From contig NC_079373.1 of the NCBI RefSeq assembly GCF_021018895.1, positions 14,294,501-14,358,500 on the forward strand: 64,000 bases of DNA, written 5' to 3'. The DNA is from Seriola aureovittata. Its lineage: Eukaryota > Chordata > Actinopteri > Carangiformes > Carangidae. This document shows positions 1-12,269 of the stretch, piece after piece. The notes under the pieces were generated by a model that searched no databases, had not been told where the DNA came from, and saw only the letters and a list, made by a program, of their open reading frames with translations. Every line of letters starts with the position of its first letter. Positions within the stretch are counted from its first letter, which is position 1. Made by a program: the position numbers and the translations under genes.

Positions 1-1185
1 ATATTACCTTCATTCTGTGTTGTTTTTTAATGGCTTGCACTTTGGCATTGCACATTTTGCATTGTAGGAAGGAACCATTATTCAGAATCAAATATTTCAA
101 GCCATTATATGACTAAAAGAAAGTTTACTGACACCACTTCTTCCATGTCTTTCACTGAAATGGCCTCAATAAAGTTATTCACCATTAATGTTTGTTGGAA
201 TGGGTCCATGGAAAATGGAGAACTTTGAAAGTCTGAGGTGTATAGGGTAAACATACATTAAATAACATGTTTTTCTTCCGTTGCCTGCATGGTCTGTAAC
301 TAAACACCTACAGTATGCATAGCTGAGCCAGGAAGCTCTGTATCTCACATGTGAAAGGGTTACCCTACAGATCCAGCAGTACACACACCAACTCCAAACA
401 ACATGAATAAAACACAAAATGTCCACTAAAGAGTCATAGGTTGTCTCATACCTGGATTCTAGTCTGGATTCTCTGCAGCTTTTTTATAGAAAAGGAAGTG
501 TAGGATGGTCATCCAGTGAAGTGGCCATCCTAATGAATTACAGAGCATAAAAACACAAGGCAGGTTACAATGTGGTTATACACCACTCAAAAGTCACTTG
601 AAAAATAAAGATTTGTTCCTCTTTTGACAGTTGGCATTACTCGATTACTCTATCTATTTTGTATCTGCCCCTCCTACACAATGTTCAATGATGTCCAATG
701 ATGCAACAATCCAGCCAGCCAAAGGTTCTTCTAACAAATTGAATATTATAGATATATATAGTCCATAGTATATAACTTATTATTATTTATAAAGTATGCC
801 TTATTGGAAAACTGTACCAAAATATATGGAAGTGATTGTAGGTCTGTAAGAAGGGAAACTGATACAGCAACAGTGTTAAAAAACAAAACTCATTAGATAG
901 CAGCTTAAGATGAAAATGTAACTCTTTCAATAATTAGTCCATTTGCACTGTATACCACAGGTTTGCTTAGCAGCCACACAGTGTGATTGCAATAAAACAG
1001 AGGAATGATTAGAAGTGTTTGAATGGAGTTTGGCAAGGGTGAGAAATTTTAAGAGCTCACCCTCCACCTCTCGCTCGTCATCCACCCCCACGCACTCCCC
1101 TGAATGTCTACACATACACACAAACACACAGATGTCAGAGAGGTCTGAGTGACTCTACCCCTGTCACTGGGTGCCTGCTGTGAAA

Positions 1186-1205
1186 CCCCCCCCCCCCCCC
1201 CCCCC
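1186..1205 (+). repeat. Poly-C run
   Basis: About 20 consecutive C residues, followed by a C/T-rich stretch to about 1250. The opposite strand is a G-run. Homopolymers of this length often vary between individuals and are prone to sequencing error. Confidence 0.9.
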
Positions 1206-2003
1206 AAACCCCACCTCCTCTCCTCACCCCCTCCCCTCTCTCCCTCTTCTCTGGACGCTAGCCTGACATACCAGACCTTGTTCGTTAGCGCATATTTTTA
1301 CCCACCGTTACTAAATTAGGAAGCCAGAGGGAGCAAATGGAGTGTGGCTGCCAAGGCAGAAGAAGAAGGGTCTGATCAGGCCTGGGTTTGCTGAGGGCCC
1401 ATGCCAACCCTACCAGCTTCATTAAGAGCCACTTGGGTTTCAGAAATAGAAGCCCAACAGGGACCAGGGCCAAACAGAGCCCTGAATGGCCAGCCAAAAA
1501 CTCACGGGACAAACAAACAAATAAACGGGTTGTCTCATGGTCTGCCAGAATCAACCGGCAGCAATCATCCCAAGGAGCCATAAGAAGTTATCTTAGGCAG
1601 TATTGCACACAAAATGTGCTCTGCCCCAAGTTTAAAAGTGGTGACAGTACACATACTGCCAGCCCGATACAGAATAAATTAACCTAGAAAGCTGTCTCCA
1701 GAGACCAATTTCTCAAAGCAGCCACAGAGACGTTACTTCTTGTTTATTTTGCATGGATTTTGGGCACTGATGTAAGAAAGGATATTTTCACAAGGAAATG
1801 TACATTTCCTCTTCTCACTATTGACATATAGTATTTATGTTTATGAAAGTATAGAATAATGTGGAACACATGTATTCCTTATCTGTATTTTTTAAGTATG
1901 TTTTTATTCTAATTCTAATTGCAGTTTTTCATATCCATCTACACTCACAATTCAGGTCTATGTCACTACAAAACTGTAAAGCCTGCACCTGAAAAAATGA
2001 CTG

Positions 2004-2009
<6 letters not shown>

Positions 2010-2066
<57 letters not shown>

Positions 2067-2084
2067 CATACACACACACATATA

Positions 2085-2153
<69 letters not shown>

Positions 2154-2181
2154 TATATATATATATATATATACAGTATAT
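2010..2181. repeat. (TA)n microsatellite
   Basis: About 170 bases of TA dinucleotides with occasional TACA and TATG interruptions. It opens spurious frames made only of Tyr, Ile, His, Thr and Val. Confidence 0.97.
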
Positions 2182-3226
2182 TTAAATCTAGCAGTCTAGT
2201 GTGAGAGCCACAATTAGAAAACACTGTAGGACAATGTGTTCTTTTATACAGTAAAAGTGGGGGTTGCAAACCATAGAGGAATGTCTTTCAGGTTCATTGT
2301 TTACTTTCTCATCTGAGTGACACCTCTCAACCTGTGCACTACAGTGACTTCAGTCCATTTAACATCCACTCATTAAAACTAATGAGCTATTAGACGCTGA
2401 CTTTGAACAACTTTAAGGTCAATGTTGCCACTTCCATGCAGCATATTAACCAATAAGGACACAGAGAATGTATGGCCCTACTTTCTAAATATATTGATGA
2501 TAAGCCCCATATCATCATAAAATACTTTGAGGGCATTGGGATGTTATCATTTTCACTGTTTGACTGTTAGCATGTGTAGGTGACCAAATTAAAGTAACAT
2601 CATTAGAGGTCTGAGAAATCATGAAATAAATGGTGTGATAAATACCGAGGATGTAGTACGGAAAAAGGAAGGATGCCCCCGGGGTTTAAGTATTGGTAGT
2701 TTAACATTCTGAAGTGTGAATGCCCTGAGGAGAGGCCAGAACCCCAGCCATCACTTCTTAAAAGAGCACAACAATGCTATAATAGCCTACTCCCTAGAGC
2801 ACAACTGTAAAATCTGCAGTATAGCTGGGAATATTACTCTTGTGTTACTATATTGACATCTTGTGGAGATACCAGAGTACTACAGTTCATATGTTCAAAA
2901 AATATTCAACATGTTCACATAAATTGTACAATACTCTTAATGAGATGAGAAGAATTTACTTAAATGATATGCCTACCCTCTTTATGGGACTTAACATTGA
3001 GTGGCATTTCAGAGAGCTGTGAACCTTGACAAAAAATAAATCATTAGGAAAGAGAAAAAATAATTAGGGGGAAAAAAACGAACATTTGCAGCAATCGTGA
3101 ACCAGATTTAAACCCACAAATTTAACCTTGAGTTAAGATACTGGACACACATTTTCTCCTTTCTTCCTGGACCGCTATTGATCAAAATTACATTAAAAAT
3201 GATAGAATGACTACAAGGATTTAATC

Positions 3227-3228
<2 letters not shown>

Positions 3229-3276
<48 letters not shown>

Positions 3277-3286
3277 TTAATAATAA
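3229..3286. repeat. (AAT)n microsatellite
   Basis: An almost perfect trinucleotide AAT/ATA run with one interruption near the right end. Confidence 0.95.
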
Positions 3287-3789
3287 GACAGGGGTTAAAG
3301 ATCTGGCAATAAACCAGATGGTCCTAATCACGTCTTTTTACTGTGCTTTATTCCTGCATGTTCCCACTCACATTTTCAGGTCCTGCACACCCCTGAAGGT
3401 GTTTTCAAATACTCTCCCCAATTAGACTTTGCACTGGGAATTAGACAAATAGATGTCACCAAATCCTGTGAAGCAATGAGTTTTAAAGAGTGAAAAAAAT
3501 AGTGATAATGTTGTTAAGAAGATAACTGTCCCATCTTTACAGGTGTGCAAAGCTAATACAACAACAAACCCCATGCCTACATGGAAAGATATCAGGCAAA
3601 ATTAGTAACTATAGAAACTACCTCATGGTTGTTGCAGGAAATGTGGTCTAGGGTCTATGGTCACAATCTCCCCCTCTCTTGCCAAACCTTATGTCACATT
3701 GACCTTTGACGGTTTGGCTATAAAATGTAATTACTTCATAGTTTTATCCTATAATTTGTGTTAAATGGTATCGTAATTAACATATTAAA

Positions 3790-4200
3790 TCTTGAGTTAT
3801 ATGCAAGTGGCAACTCAACGTGATGCCACCCATTGGTTTGTGAACAGCCGTTTTGAAGCATGGATGTATTGTTTTGACGCCTCGAATTTGGCATATTGGA
3901 TATCGCCATCTTGTTTTTTGGAGCCACAAAAAAAACCAATTTGTATGAGAAGGTGCACGCCCACCTTCACCGGCAACCTGGCCCGAAAGGATCCATTTGC
4001 AGGCTCGCGGCCTGCATCAGGCAGGTTTTTATATTTTTGGGTTGTCCGTCCATCCGTCTGTTCCATTTTCATGAACACAATATTTCCGTAACTGTGTGAG
4101 GGAAATTCTTCAAATTTGGCACAAACATTAATCTGGACTCAAGAACGAACTGATTAGAATTTGCTAGTTAAAGTCAATAGTTAAGGTCATGGTGACGGTT
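3790..4200. repeat. Teleost interspersed-repeat cluster
   Basis: Two blocks resemble dispersed repeats I associate with percomorph fish genomes. The first (about 3800-3960) contains a block about a conserved position beside a 'cgccatcttg' core. The second (about 4045-4200) contains 'ccatccgtctgttcc' and 'cttcaaatttggcacaaac'. Neither codes for a protein. Family names cannot be assigned without a repeat library; the recognition is from memory. Confidence 0.55.
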
Positions 4201-4203
4201 TGT

Positions 4204-4332
4204 AGCCTTATTCTGATTGGTTAATTTGTAGCCGCACTTTGATTGGTTGGTTGGTAGCCTTGTTCTGATTGGTTAATTTGTAGCCGCACTTTGATTGGTT
4301 TGTTGGTAGGCTTGTTCTGATTGATTGGTTTG
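4204..4332. repeat. 26-bp tandem array of reversed CCAAT boxes
   Basis: GATTGG (reverse complement CCAATC) occurs at 4215, 4241, 4267, 4293 and 4323, so the spacing is 26, 26, 26 and 30 bases. The intervening sequence alternates between two half-units, one with 'ttaatttgtagcc' and one with 'ttggtagcc', giving a 52-bp dimer. It lies about 0.75 kb upstream of the proposed TTC23 start codon. Confidence 0.85.
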
Positions 4333-5057
4333 TCCATCTAGTGAAAATCCGGCCCGGAGCCATGACAAAATGTGGGTCAGATCCGTATAACGGACTTGGG
4401 CTGGTGTCTATTGGCACAGCACAGACCCCGGTCCGGATGAAGATTCTTTTAAGGTGACGAGATACTTTTTGATCCATACTGAATTTGGCCCAGGTTGCTG
4501 TACATTTTAAACATTAAACAGCCTATTAAACATGGGTCGTATTTTCTGCTTCAGTGGATTTATTTCTCATTATTAGTACATCTGTTGACATAATTATTTG
4601 TCACATACATGAAAACAATTTATCACTCGTCAACAGACTAAAGACAGTGTGTTTCCTAAGAACACATCGTGGTTCTTGAATGCATCCCACTTCCTTTACA
4701 CTATGTGCCTGTGCTACAAAACAGCTTCGCTAGCGATGGATTCTCCAGCACGGTGGTCCGTATGGCTTGATGAGGCTAGCTGCTGTTAATGATGTTTGTA
4801 GAGGTGAATTTTACATATCATAACGTGTCACGTAAGGTAGTGTTTCGGTTACGTTAAGCCCATTGTCCAAATGAAAGCAGCAGCAGCAGCAGTTAGTCGA
4901 GCTACCTACGCTACGCTAGTGGGTTACGCGCAGTGTAACCAAGGAAACACAAACGTAGCGTTAAATAACAGACTGATGATGGTTCGGTCCATAAGCAGTT
5001 TGCAATCATATATCTCTATGTAACCCTCTTACAGTGACTGTCGATGATGGTCACACA
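4333..5057 (+). promoter_or_regulatory. Presumed TTC23 promoter and 5' UTR region
   Basis: This gap precedes the first TTC23 coding exon. From about 4700 it is richer in CpG than the flank and holds a short (CAG)n run at 4878-4892. I see no certain TATA box. The call rests on position and CpG content only; the transcription start is not defined. Confidence 0.35.
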
Positions 5058-5098
5058 ATGGCAAAAACACGACCCAGTTCCTCCGAGTCTCTGACTGA
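5058..5098 (+). other. ttc23: TTC23 proposed first coding exon
   Basis: The exon encodes MAKTRPSSSESLTE, with the last codon split, and is followed by GTAAGT. It joins to an acceptor at 5352-5353 (AACCAG) and continues ESPESMGSTD in the established frame. The polypyrimidine stretch 5308-5341 supports the acceptor. The alternative is a start at 5322 (MFPCLTKL) within a longer exon. No transcript data decide between them. Confidence 0.6.
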
Positions 5099-8000
5099 GT
5101 AAGTGAATTTATCTTCACACTTACGTGTTAGTTTAACCTATGAGTTTGCACTCCATTCAAAGTAGATCTTAGTGGTGCTTATCCACTGGACAGAAAGTAA
5201 AACAGGAAATTGTTAAGTAAGTCCTTAAAGTGTCCTTTGTAGGTTCAGTTTCCAAGAAGCCCTCTAGTATTTTAAATACTAAAACGTGTTTTCCTTAAAT
5301 GTGTGACTTCCTTTTTCAAAGATGTTTCCTTGTTTGACCAAACTTGTAACCAGGTCCCCTGAAAGCATGGGAAGCACTGACAGGGGTGTGGATGCATCCC
5401 CTCCCTGTGGTTCCAATGTGCTGAGTCCCTCAAAAACAGGATATTCTAAGAGGGATTTTATGATGAGGCTTCCAGAGGAAAAGCTCAAACACTTTGACAG
5501 CCGAGCTCAGGCCCACGAAGACAACCAAGAGGTGGGTTTCGTGTAAGCTGCTGTGACAAATTGATATGGTATTCATTGTTAGGAGTTTGTTGTCTGTTCA
5601 GAAAACAACATGTCCTGTAGACTTTGGTCTTGCATGAATCATATGCACACACCTAAGGGTGTCAATAATAATAATCACTGTTTACACGCGTATTAGTTTC
5701 CTGTTTTTGAGTCTTATTCTAGTTTTGAGTGCACTCATGCTGACATTACATATAACACAAGAAACCTGGTTATTCAGACTCCTTTATATGCACATGATTA
5801 TAGCACCATTAAGTTTTCTGATCATCTGTGTGCAAGTGTGTCTCAATTTGTCAACATCACAGCCACTTATTTACTATCAGAGGACGATTACATTCCCAAT
5901 GGTTTTATATAAGAGTTTCTCAAAACCAGGATAAGGCTGTATAAATGTTTACCTGTGCAAAAAAAAAAATAACTGGGATACTCCAAAAATCTGATCCTGG
6001 ATTATCAAAACTAATTTCTTCAAATAGCTTTGTCTGACCAATGGGCCAAAACCCAAATATACTCAGTTTACAATGCAGTAAAACCATATATCTAAGAGAG
6101 AGAAAGAAACTAGATAAGAAACTAGAACCAGTAAATGTATTTTTGCTTGATAAATGACTTAAACAATTAATTGATTATCACATTTGTAGTCAGTCCGTTT
6201 TCTGTTGGTTGGCTAATGAATGAATTCATTTTAGCTGTGCTCTCATGTACTGTAGTATTGAAATTAGCTTAGAAAGGGTTTGTACTATTGGTATGGCTTT
6301 TGATAAATGGTGGAGTGAGCTATCAAGAGATGTGATACTGACATTTACTGTATTTGAGCAGTGTGATGCCTGCATCCAGGACCTGGTGCGTTGTGTGGCT
6401 CTGACTAGGCTGGTATATGGGGACGGACATCTGAAACTAGCCCAGGCCCATGTCAGACTGGCAAAAGCATATTTCCAGCTCAAAGGTAATTTTAGAAAGA
6501 TAATACTGTGAGTAGATCTTAACAACAGATTTTTACAATTGGTCAGCACGGACCACTTAAAACAGGCACACAAGCCATATGACAATCTTTGAGGGATCCA
6601 TCTACAATTCACACACCTATTATTTTACCTCTTTTTTAATCCAAGACAATCAAAAAAAATTGATGATTGATTTGTTCCTTCAGGCTGGGGACTGCAGGCC
6701 CAGGAGCACTCTGCCCAGGCCAGAGAGCTGCTGTCTGTCTGCTCCTCCATCTCCTCCGGCAGAGGGGAAAAGCATGAGTTTCTAACATGTCTCCTGAGCG
6801 TACACCTCACACGGGGAGGTGCTGCACTGCTTACAGCCAAATATCCTTTCCATGATATGTTGGACAATAATGAATGGGACTGAACAGAAAATCAACTCAA
6901 AACACCAAGGTGAAAATGTCCTTGACTCTTTTCCACTCTTGAGGAGGCGGAATCGTCTTTTCTGGAGGCAGAACAAGTTCTTAAGGAGCTTCCTCAACAT
7001 GGTGCCATCAACCAGGAAGAGATGATAAAGACTGAGCTGGAAATCTCCACTGGCCTATGCAGGTTCAGTAGTGAAACATTTTTTTTTTAATTCTAGTAGT
7101 TAAAATAGAAAATTCACCAAGTAAATATATGGCAGATAAGAGGCTATAATGCAGCATTTGTAGCCTGTGGTGTGTGATAGCAGCTGCCGCTCAGTTTGTA
7201 GCAGCGCTGTCCTGTGATCAGATGATTTGCTCTATTTATTTCCTGTGACTCTTGTATCATGTTCAAGCTGAGCCAAACAACTTGGCACCATTCTCAATTA
7301 AAAGGTGACAGGTCAGGTCTTTCCAGTGGGGATTCAGAGTATACCCTGGAGCATTTTACATTCTCAGTAATTGTTATTATACATAAACAGTATTTATTTT
7401 TATTAAACTCTCCCTATTTCAACAACTGCACCTGTGAGATCACGTTTATGTTTGGCCACAAGATGGCGATAGAGTCCTCCAAATTTGTATAAAATCAACC
7501 TTTCATGTAGTTTTTTGGAGTGGAGGGCGTTTTTGCTGACTTAGTGATGCTAGTAAAAATGCAACTATTTCATGTTCTCTTGGAAACAACACCTTAACAA
7601 ATCAGGATTTTCCCCTGTCATTGTCCAGTCCACTCAGCAGTCTGTGTGGGTGTTTTGTAACGATGCTTACAGACCTGCTGGCCGGGGATTTCTGCTTGTC
7701 CTCTCACACAGTCACTGCTCAAGCAGGGGCACAGATGGGAGGGAAACATATCTCCTATTCAAAAGCATTTCTCCCTTTTCTCTGTAAGTTCTCTGCTTTT
7801 TTTCTTTTCTTTTTTCTGTTTAGCTTTGACTCCCTCTTTAATCAGTGTCCTCCCTTCATTTATACCATACTTAGATATTGTCTTTACATTCTGACTGACG
7901 CCTTCAGACATTATAAATTTCTCAGTTAAATGTCAGCTGGTTTGTTTACTCCACACAGAGTACCATTTCCATATTATTGATTTGTTTATACCATTAATAT

Positions 8001-11000
8001 GCATTAGTAACCTAATGACTGTAGTGACAGCGGAGGTCCCAAGGGTTGAACTATATGCTTTCGAAAAGATTAAAGAATTAGTGGGTCATGGTGGAGGCAC
8101 CAAGCACAGACATCGAGTGCAGCAGAGACTGATAGCCTCTAGTAAACTGTGTGGTAAAATAAAAATAGAAGGCCTCTTATCGTAGCTTAGATTTCTGTTG
8201 GTCAAATTAGAAGCACAACCAGGAAATATAAAGTATAGTCTTACCTGGATTGCGATCAGTCCACTAATATCTCTTTTTATGTTGACCCTGTTAATTCTTG
8301 TAAGTGAGAGGTTCGACTCTGTAAATAGTTAATGCTATCATTTAATATGTATCTATCAGAATTTTGATCAGTTATTTAAAATGCATTTTTATTAGTTCTA
8401 GAGAGGGAAAACAAATTGTACATCATTATGTAAGGAAAGAGTGTTTCAACAGGGTTGCCATTCTACATGTTGTCTTAAGTTTTTGAATCTCAGACAGAAG
8501 GAACCGACATTGTAAAAATCCTTTTGCGAGGTAAAGACCAAAGACAATACTCCTGCAGCATTAACTGTAAATAGGCCTTATCAGCAGCTGAGGTGATCTA
8601 CACTCATCGGAATTTGTAAATGATGCCATCTTAGCCTATTTCAGAGAGTCAGAGTTTGTTGACATGATGTGTGTAATTGAAAAAATGTGCAGACTCTGGC
8701 TGGTGTGTAAGCTTGCTAAATCTCTTTTGTTAGGTGATGACTAAGAATTTGGCATGCTTCTAAAGCTCTGTCAGTCAACACTGTTGTGATGGAGGGGAAT
8801 GTTCCCACCAAAGCCTGAAACAATAATGTAAGCTCAACTCCCTTATAGATCCCGGTCCAAATATTCTGCTCAGTTTCAGATTCACACTCAAGGTGTCCAC
8901 CTATGATCAGCCAAATGGCAAAATTTGTTAGGTTTAAATTCATCATGTGCATATGATTGTGTTGTCAGACTTGGCCATGCCTGCTAAAATAACTTATTTT
9001 CTTTATGTCTTTATAACTGCTGGCTTAAATCTACATTTCAATCAAACATTTTGAGCATGTATTTCATAAATTCCCTCTAGTTGAATAATAAAGTCACATA
9101 AATTCTTCCATATTTTCTCCAACCTGAACTTTATTTGAATGTGTATGCATCATATTAATTGAAATGCACTTGTTTGCTAGCTTTGTGCATATTGTTTCCA
9201 GAGTTTCTGCTGTTGCAGTAATCAGTCACCCTGTTGAATATATACAAAGCATACAGTAGCTATGCTTAAAGTCAGTATCATTCTGATGCTCAGGGTCCAC
9301 AGTCTGCTGGGTATCATTTAAAAAAAAGTTTGTTAAAATCAATTGCCTCTTAATCCAGATGTATAAATTGTCTCTGATTAGATGACTGAAGTTAAAGCGG
9401 CAGGGATATTGTTGTAGATGGCCATGATTGAGCGTCACTACCCACAACCACAGAGGTGATTTAGGATTCTGCTACATAGTCTTTTGCCCAAATCTGCCTG
9501 AGGCACACAATAAGAAGACTCATCAGGCAGAGGGCCGTCAGTTTAAAACACCACACAGATTTGCTGGAGCAGACTGTTGTGTTTTTTGTCCCTCTGTTTT
9601 TACTTTGAGTTGGCTTTACTGTATCATTTTTCCAAGTGAAAGCCCAGAGCAAACTTACGTCAACCACGTTCTGGAAACGTTTACAAAAGAGGGTTGTGTG
9701 GCTTGCTTGGCACCACATCTACAAATCCTTAATTATATTAATTCCCTGCCCTGTGGAGTCTTAGTAGATTTCAGTGGGATGTGGCATATTACCGTTCTGC
9801 CAGGAAGCGCATAAGGATGCAGAGTGAATGAGAGGATAGAGAAGCATTGTCTCTGTCTGGCCATGCAGGCAGAATGGCAGGACTCAAGCCATGTTGGAAT
9901 GTACTGTAGCTCTGCTTCAGCTCTGCTGCCCTAAAAGGACTTAAGTGACTGCCTCGTGAACACTTATGGGCAGGGCACTCCTCCTATCCATCATGGCATG
10001 TTAGGATAATCTTGGATTCATGGGAAAATCCAAAGAAATGAGCCTCTACGCTGTTATTGTAACCTGTGCTGCTGGCATTTAACCACTGAGCCAGGAATAC
10101 CCAAATCCATGCTGTCTAGGGATGTGAGCATGACATAACACTGTCAAGCTTAGACCTTTGGTAGACACACTGCTGTATGTACTTCTGATACCGGAGGACA
10201 CCTTGGATAAAAACAAATCAAAAGCCATGCTCCTACAGTTTACTTCCATGTGCATTTTGTAGGTAAATGAACTGTCATTCAGATAACTATTATACACAGT
10301 TAACAGTGTGTACAGTTTGGATGTGGGAAGATGATTTGTGAAAAGGTGTTTCCTATACTGCTGTATGACAGCAAGCTAGCTAGAGATCGAATAGTACTGA
10401 GTTTTGTGCCCTCTGAGAAAGGCCACCCCCCTTGACTGAAGACCTGAATTAAATTTAGAGTCCATTAGACGGTTTGAAGCTGTTAGCAGAGTAGCCTGAT
10501 GGATCCAGTGTCCTTGCAGTGGTTAATGCAGCTATTATCTCATCCTCCCTCTCCACTCGCCAAAGCACTTGCTCTGTAGTCCATACTGCTGTAGTGCATA
10601 CTGCATGCAGTTGGGCTTGGCAGGAAGTGGCTGTCTTTTAAAACAGCAACCACTGTGCATGCATGCTGTTATACGCATCAGCAAAAAACCTGAAGCTTAA
10701 AAACCTTTGTTGCAACAGCACATATATGGATGGGTGACAAATGTGTTATAGAAGTAGAGCTCTGAGCTTCTCTCATCAGGGACCATGCTTCAGTGTTCAG
10801 TTTCGCATTTGTGGTTTCCTGAGACTGCGAGGGGCATCCCCTATTTTAGACATTTGTCTAATATTTGTGGGATACTGGTGTGCAGTGTTTAAAGTGAGGG
10901 GGCAGTGCAACCGTGATGAGAGAGGGAGACAGTTACTCGTCAAAGGATGCAACAAAAACAGTTATAAAGGGCAATGTGCAAGCTTTCCCTATTATAGTCT

Positions 11001-12232
11001 GCACTGCATAAGGCCTCAGCAGCAGCCATCAGCCAAAAGCATTCACCTCTCTGTAGGACCTGGGTTTGGTTAGAGACCAAACAGTTACAGGTTCATAGTC
11101 ATGAAGTAACAGGTTTATGGGTATATATTAAAAATATTATTATATTAAAAATTCAGTGTATTGCTATACCCTGCTGCCTTGTATAGCAGACCAGACTGGT
11201 CACTGTCTTTATGTTTGTCTTTCAGTCTCTGCCTATTTGTGTGTCCTTTCTGCTCTATAGGATCTATAAGAGACAGAGCAGGCCAGACAAAGCCTTAAGC
11301 CAGTGTGAGAGGTCTCTGCAGCTGCTTAAGGACTGTGATACGCCAGAGAAGACCTGCTCTGTCTATAGGGACATGGCCGCCATTGAACAGGACAGAGGTC
11401 ATTTGGACCGAGCCATAGAGCATCTCTCCAAGGCAAGTGGCATATCACTTCCACATCACACACAACTCTAAAGCACAACATATATAACCACATGATGGCT
11501 TCTTGATACGCTGCCAAGCTGTGTTGTTAGGTAATGTTCCCACACCCCGTATTTGCTTATATGTGATCTGTCTTATTTCACGTGGGTGTTTCTGCTAGGC
11601 TCATGCCATTTCTATGAGCCACAGCCCGGAGGAGCTCGAGGGGGCTCAGATCTCCCACAGCCTGGCCCTCATCCTCTCTGCTGCAGCAGAACCCCATCAC
11701 AATGGTGAGTCTATTCACAGACACAGGCCTGAGCAATAGGCATAAGGGGTTAATTAGGACTAAAATCTCCCATTGTCTTCCTATATGTCAAATTCCTCAA
11801 GATGGCGTTATGGAAACCAGACTTATAATAGCCTTGTTGTAATAGACTTACATGTCCAAGTTCAGCCATGTCAGTATGATTCACTCATGTCAACATACTC
11901 AAGGCAAAAATGTCTGATCCTCGGTATCTGTGTAAAGCATAACATATGGAAACTAAGGATATTGGAAGGGTTGGTGTAGAAAAATGTATTCTAGTGATTC
12001 TGTTGCAGTGTACGTTTTCAGAATCACTAATTCTTTCAATTATTGCTATAATTTAAGTAGTAAAGGCTCATCATTGTGTATTTTTTTCTCATGCTGGTGT
12101 AGACTCTGCAGATCAATACTTTGAGCAGAGTCTTAGGGCATATAAGAACTCTGTAGGTCCACAGGATCCAGCCTTCCTCACTGCCCAGGATGATTTCTGT
12201 CGTTTCCTCCTCCTCAATGGCCAGCAAGAGGT

Positions 12233-12269
<37 letters not shown>

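Larger units (their letters stand above)
1..3780. other. Gene-free left flank
   Basis: I recognise no coding exon here on either strand. Open frames are short and resemble nothing I know. The stretch is AT-rich with a poly-C run, a (TA)n tract and an (AAT)n tract, listed separately. In mammals LRRC28 lies on the far side of TTC23, but I see no leucine-rich repeat coding sequence here, so that gene, if linked, is further left. Confidence 0.6.

Noticed and set aside
1919..2199. Tyr-Ile repeat frames
   Set aside because: Artefacts of the (TA)n tract.
5322..5546. TTC23 starting at the ATG at 5322
   Set aside because: Possible, but the ATG at 5058 with its GTAAGT donor joins in frame to 5354 and has the better context. 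It is kept as an alternative only.
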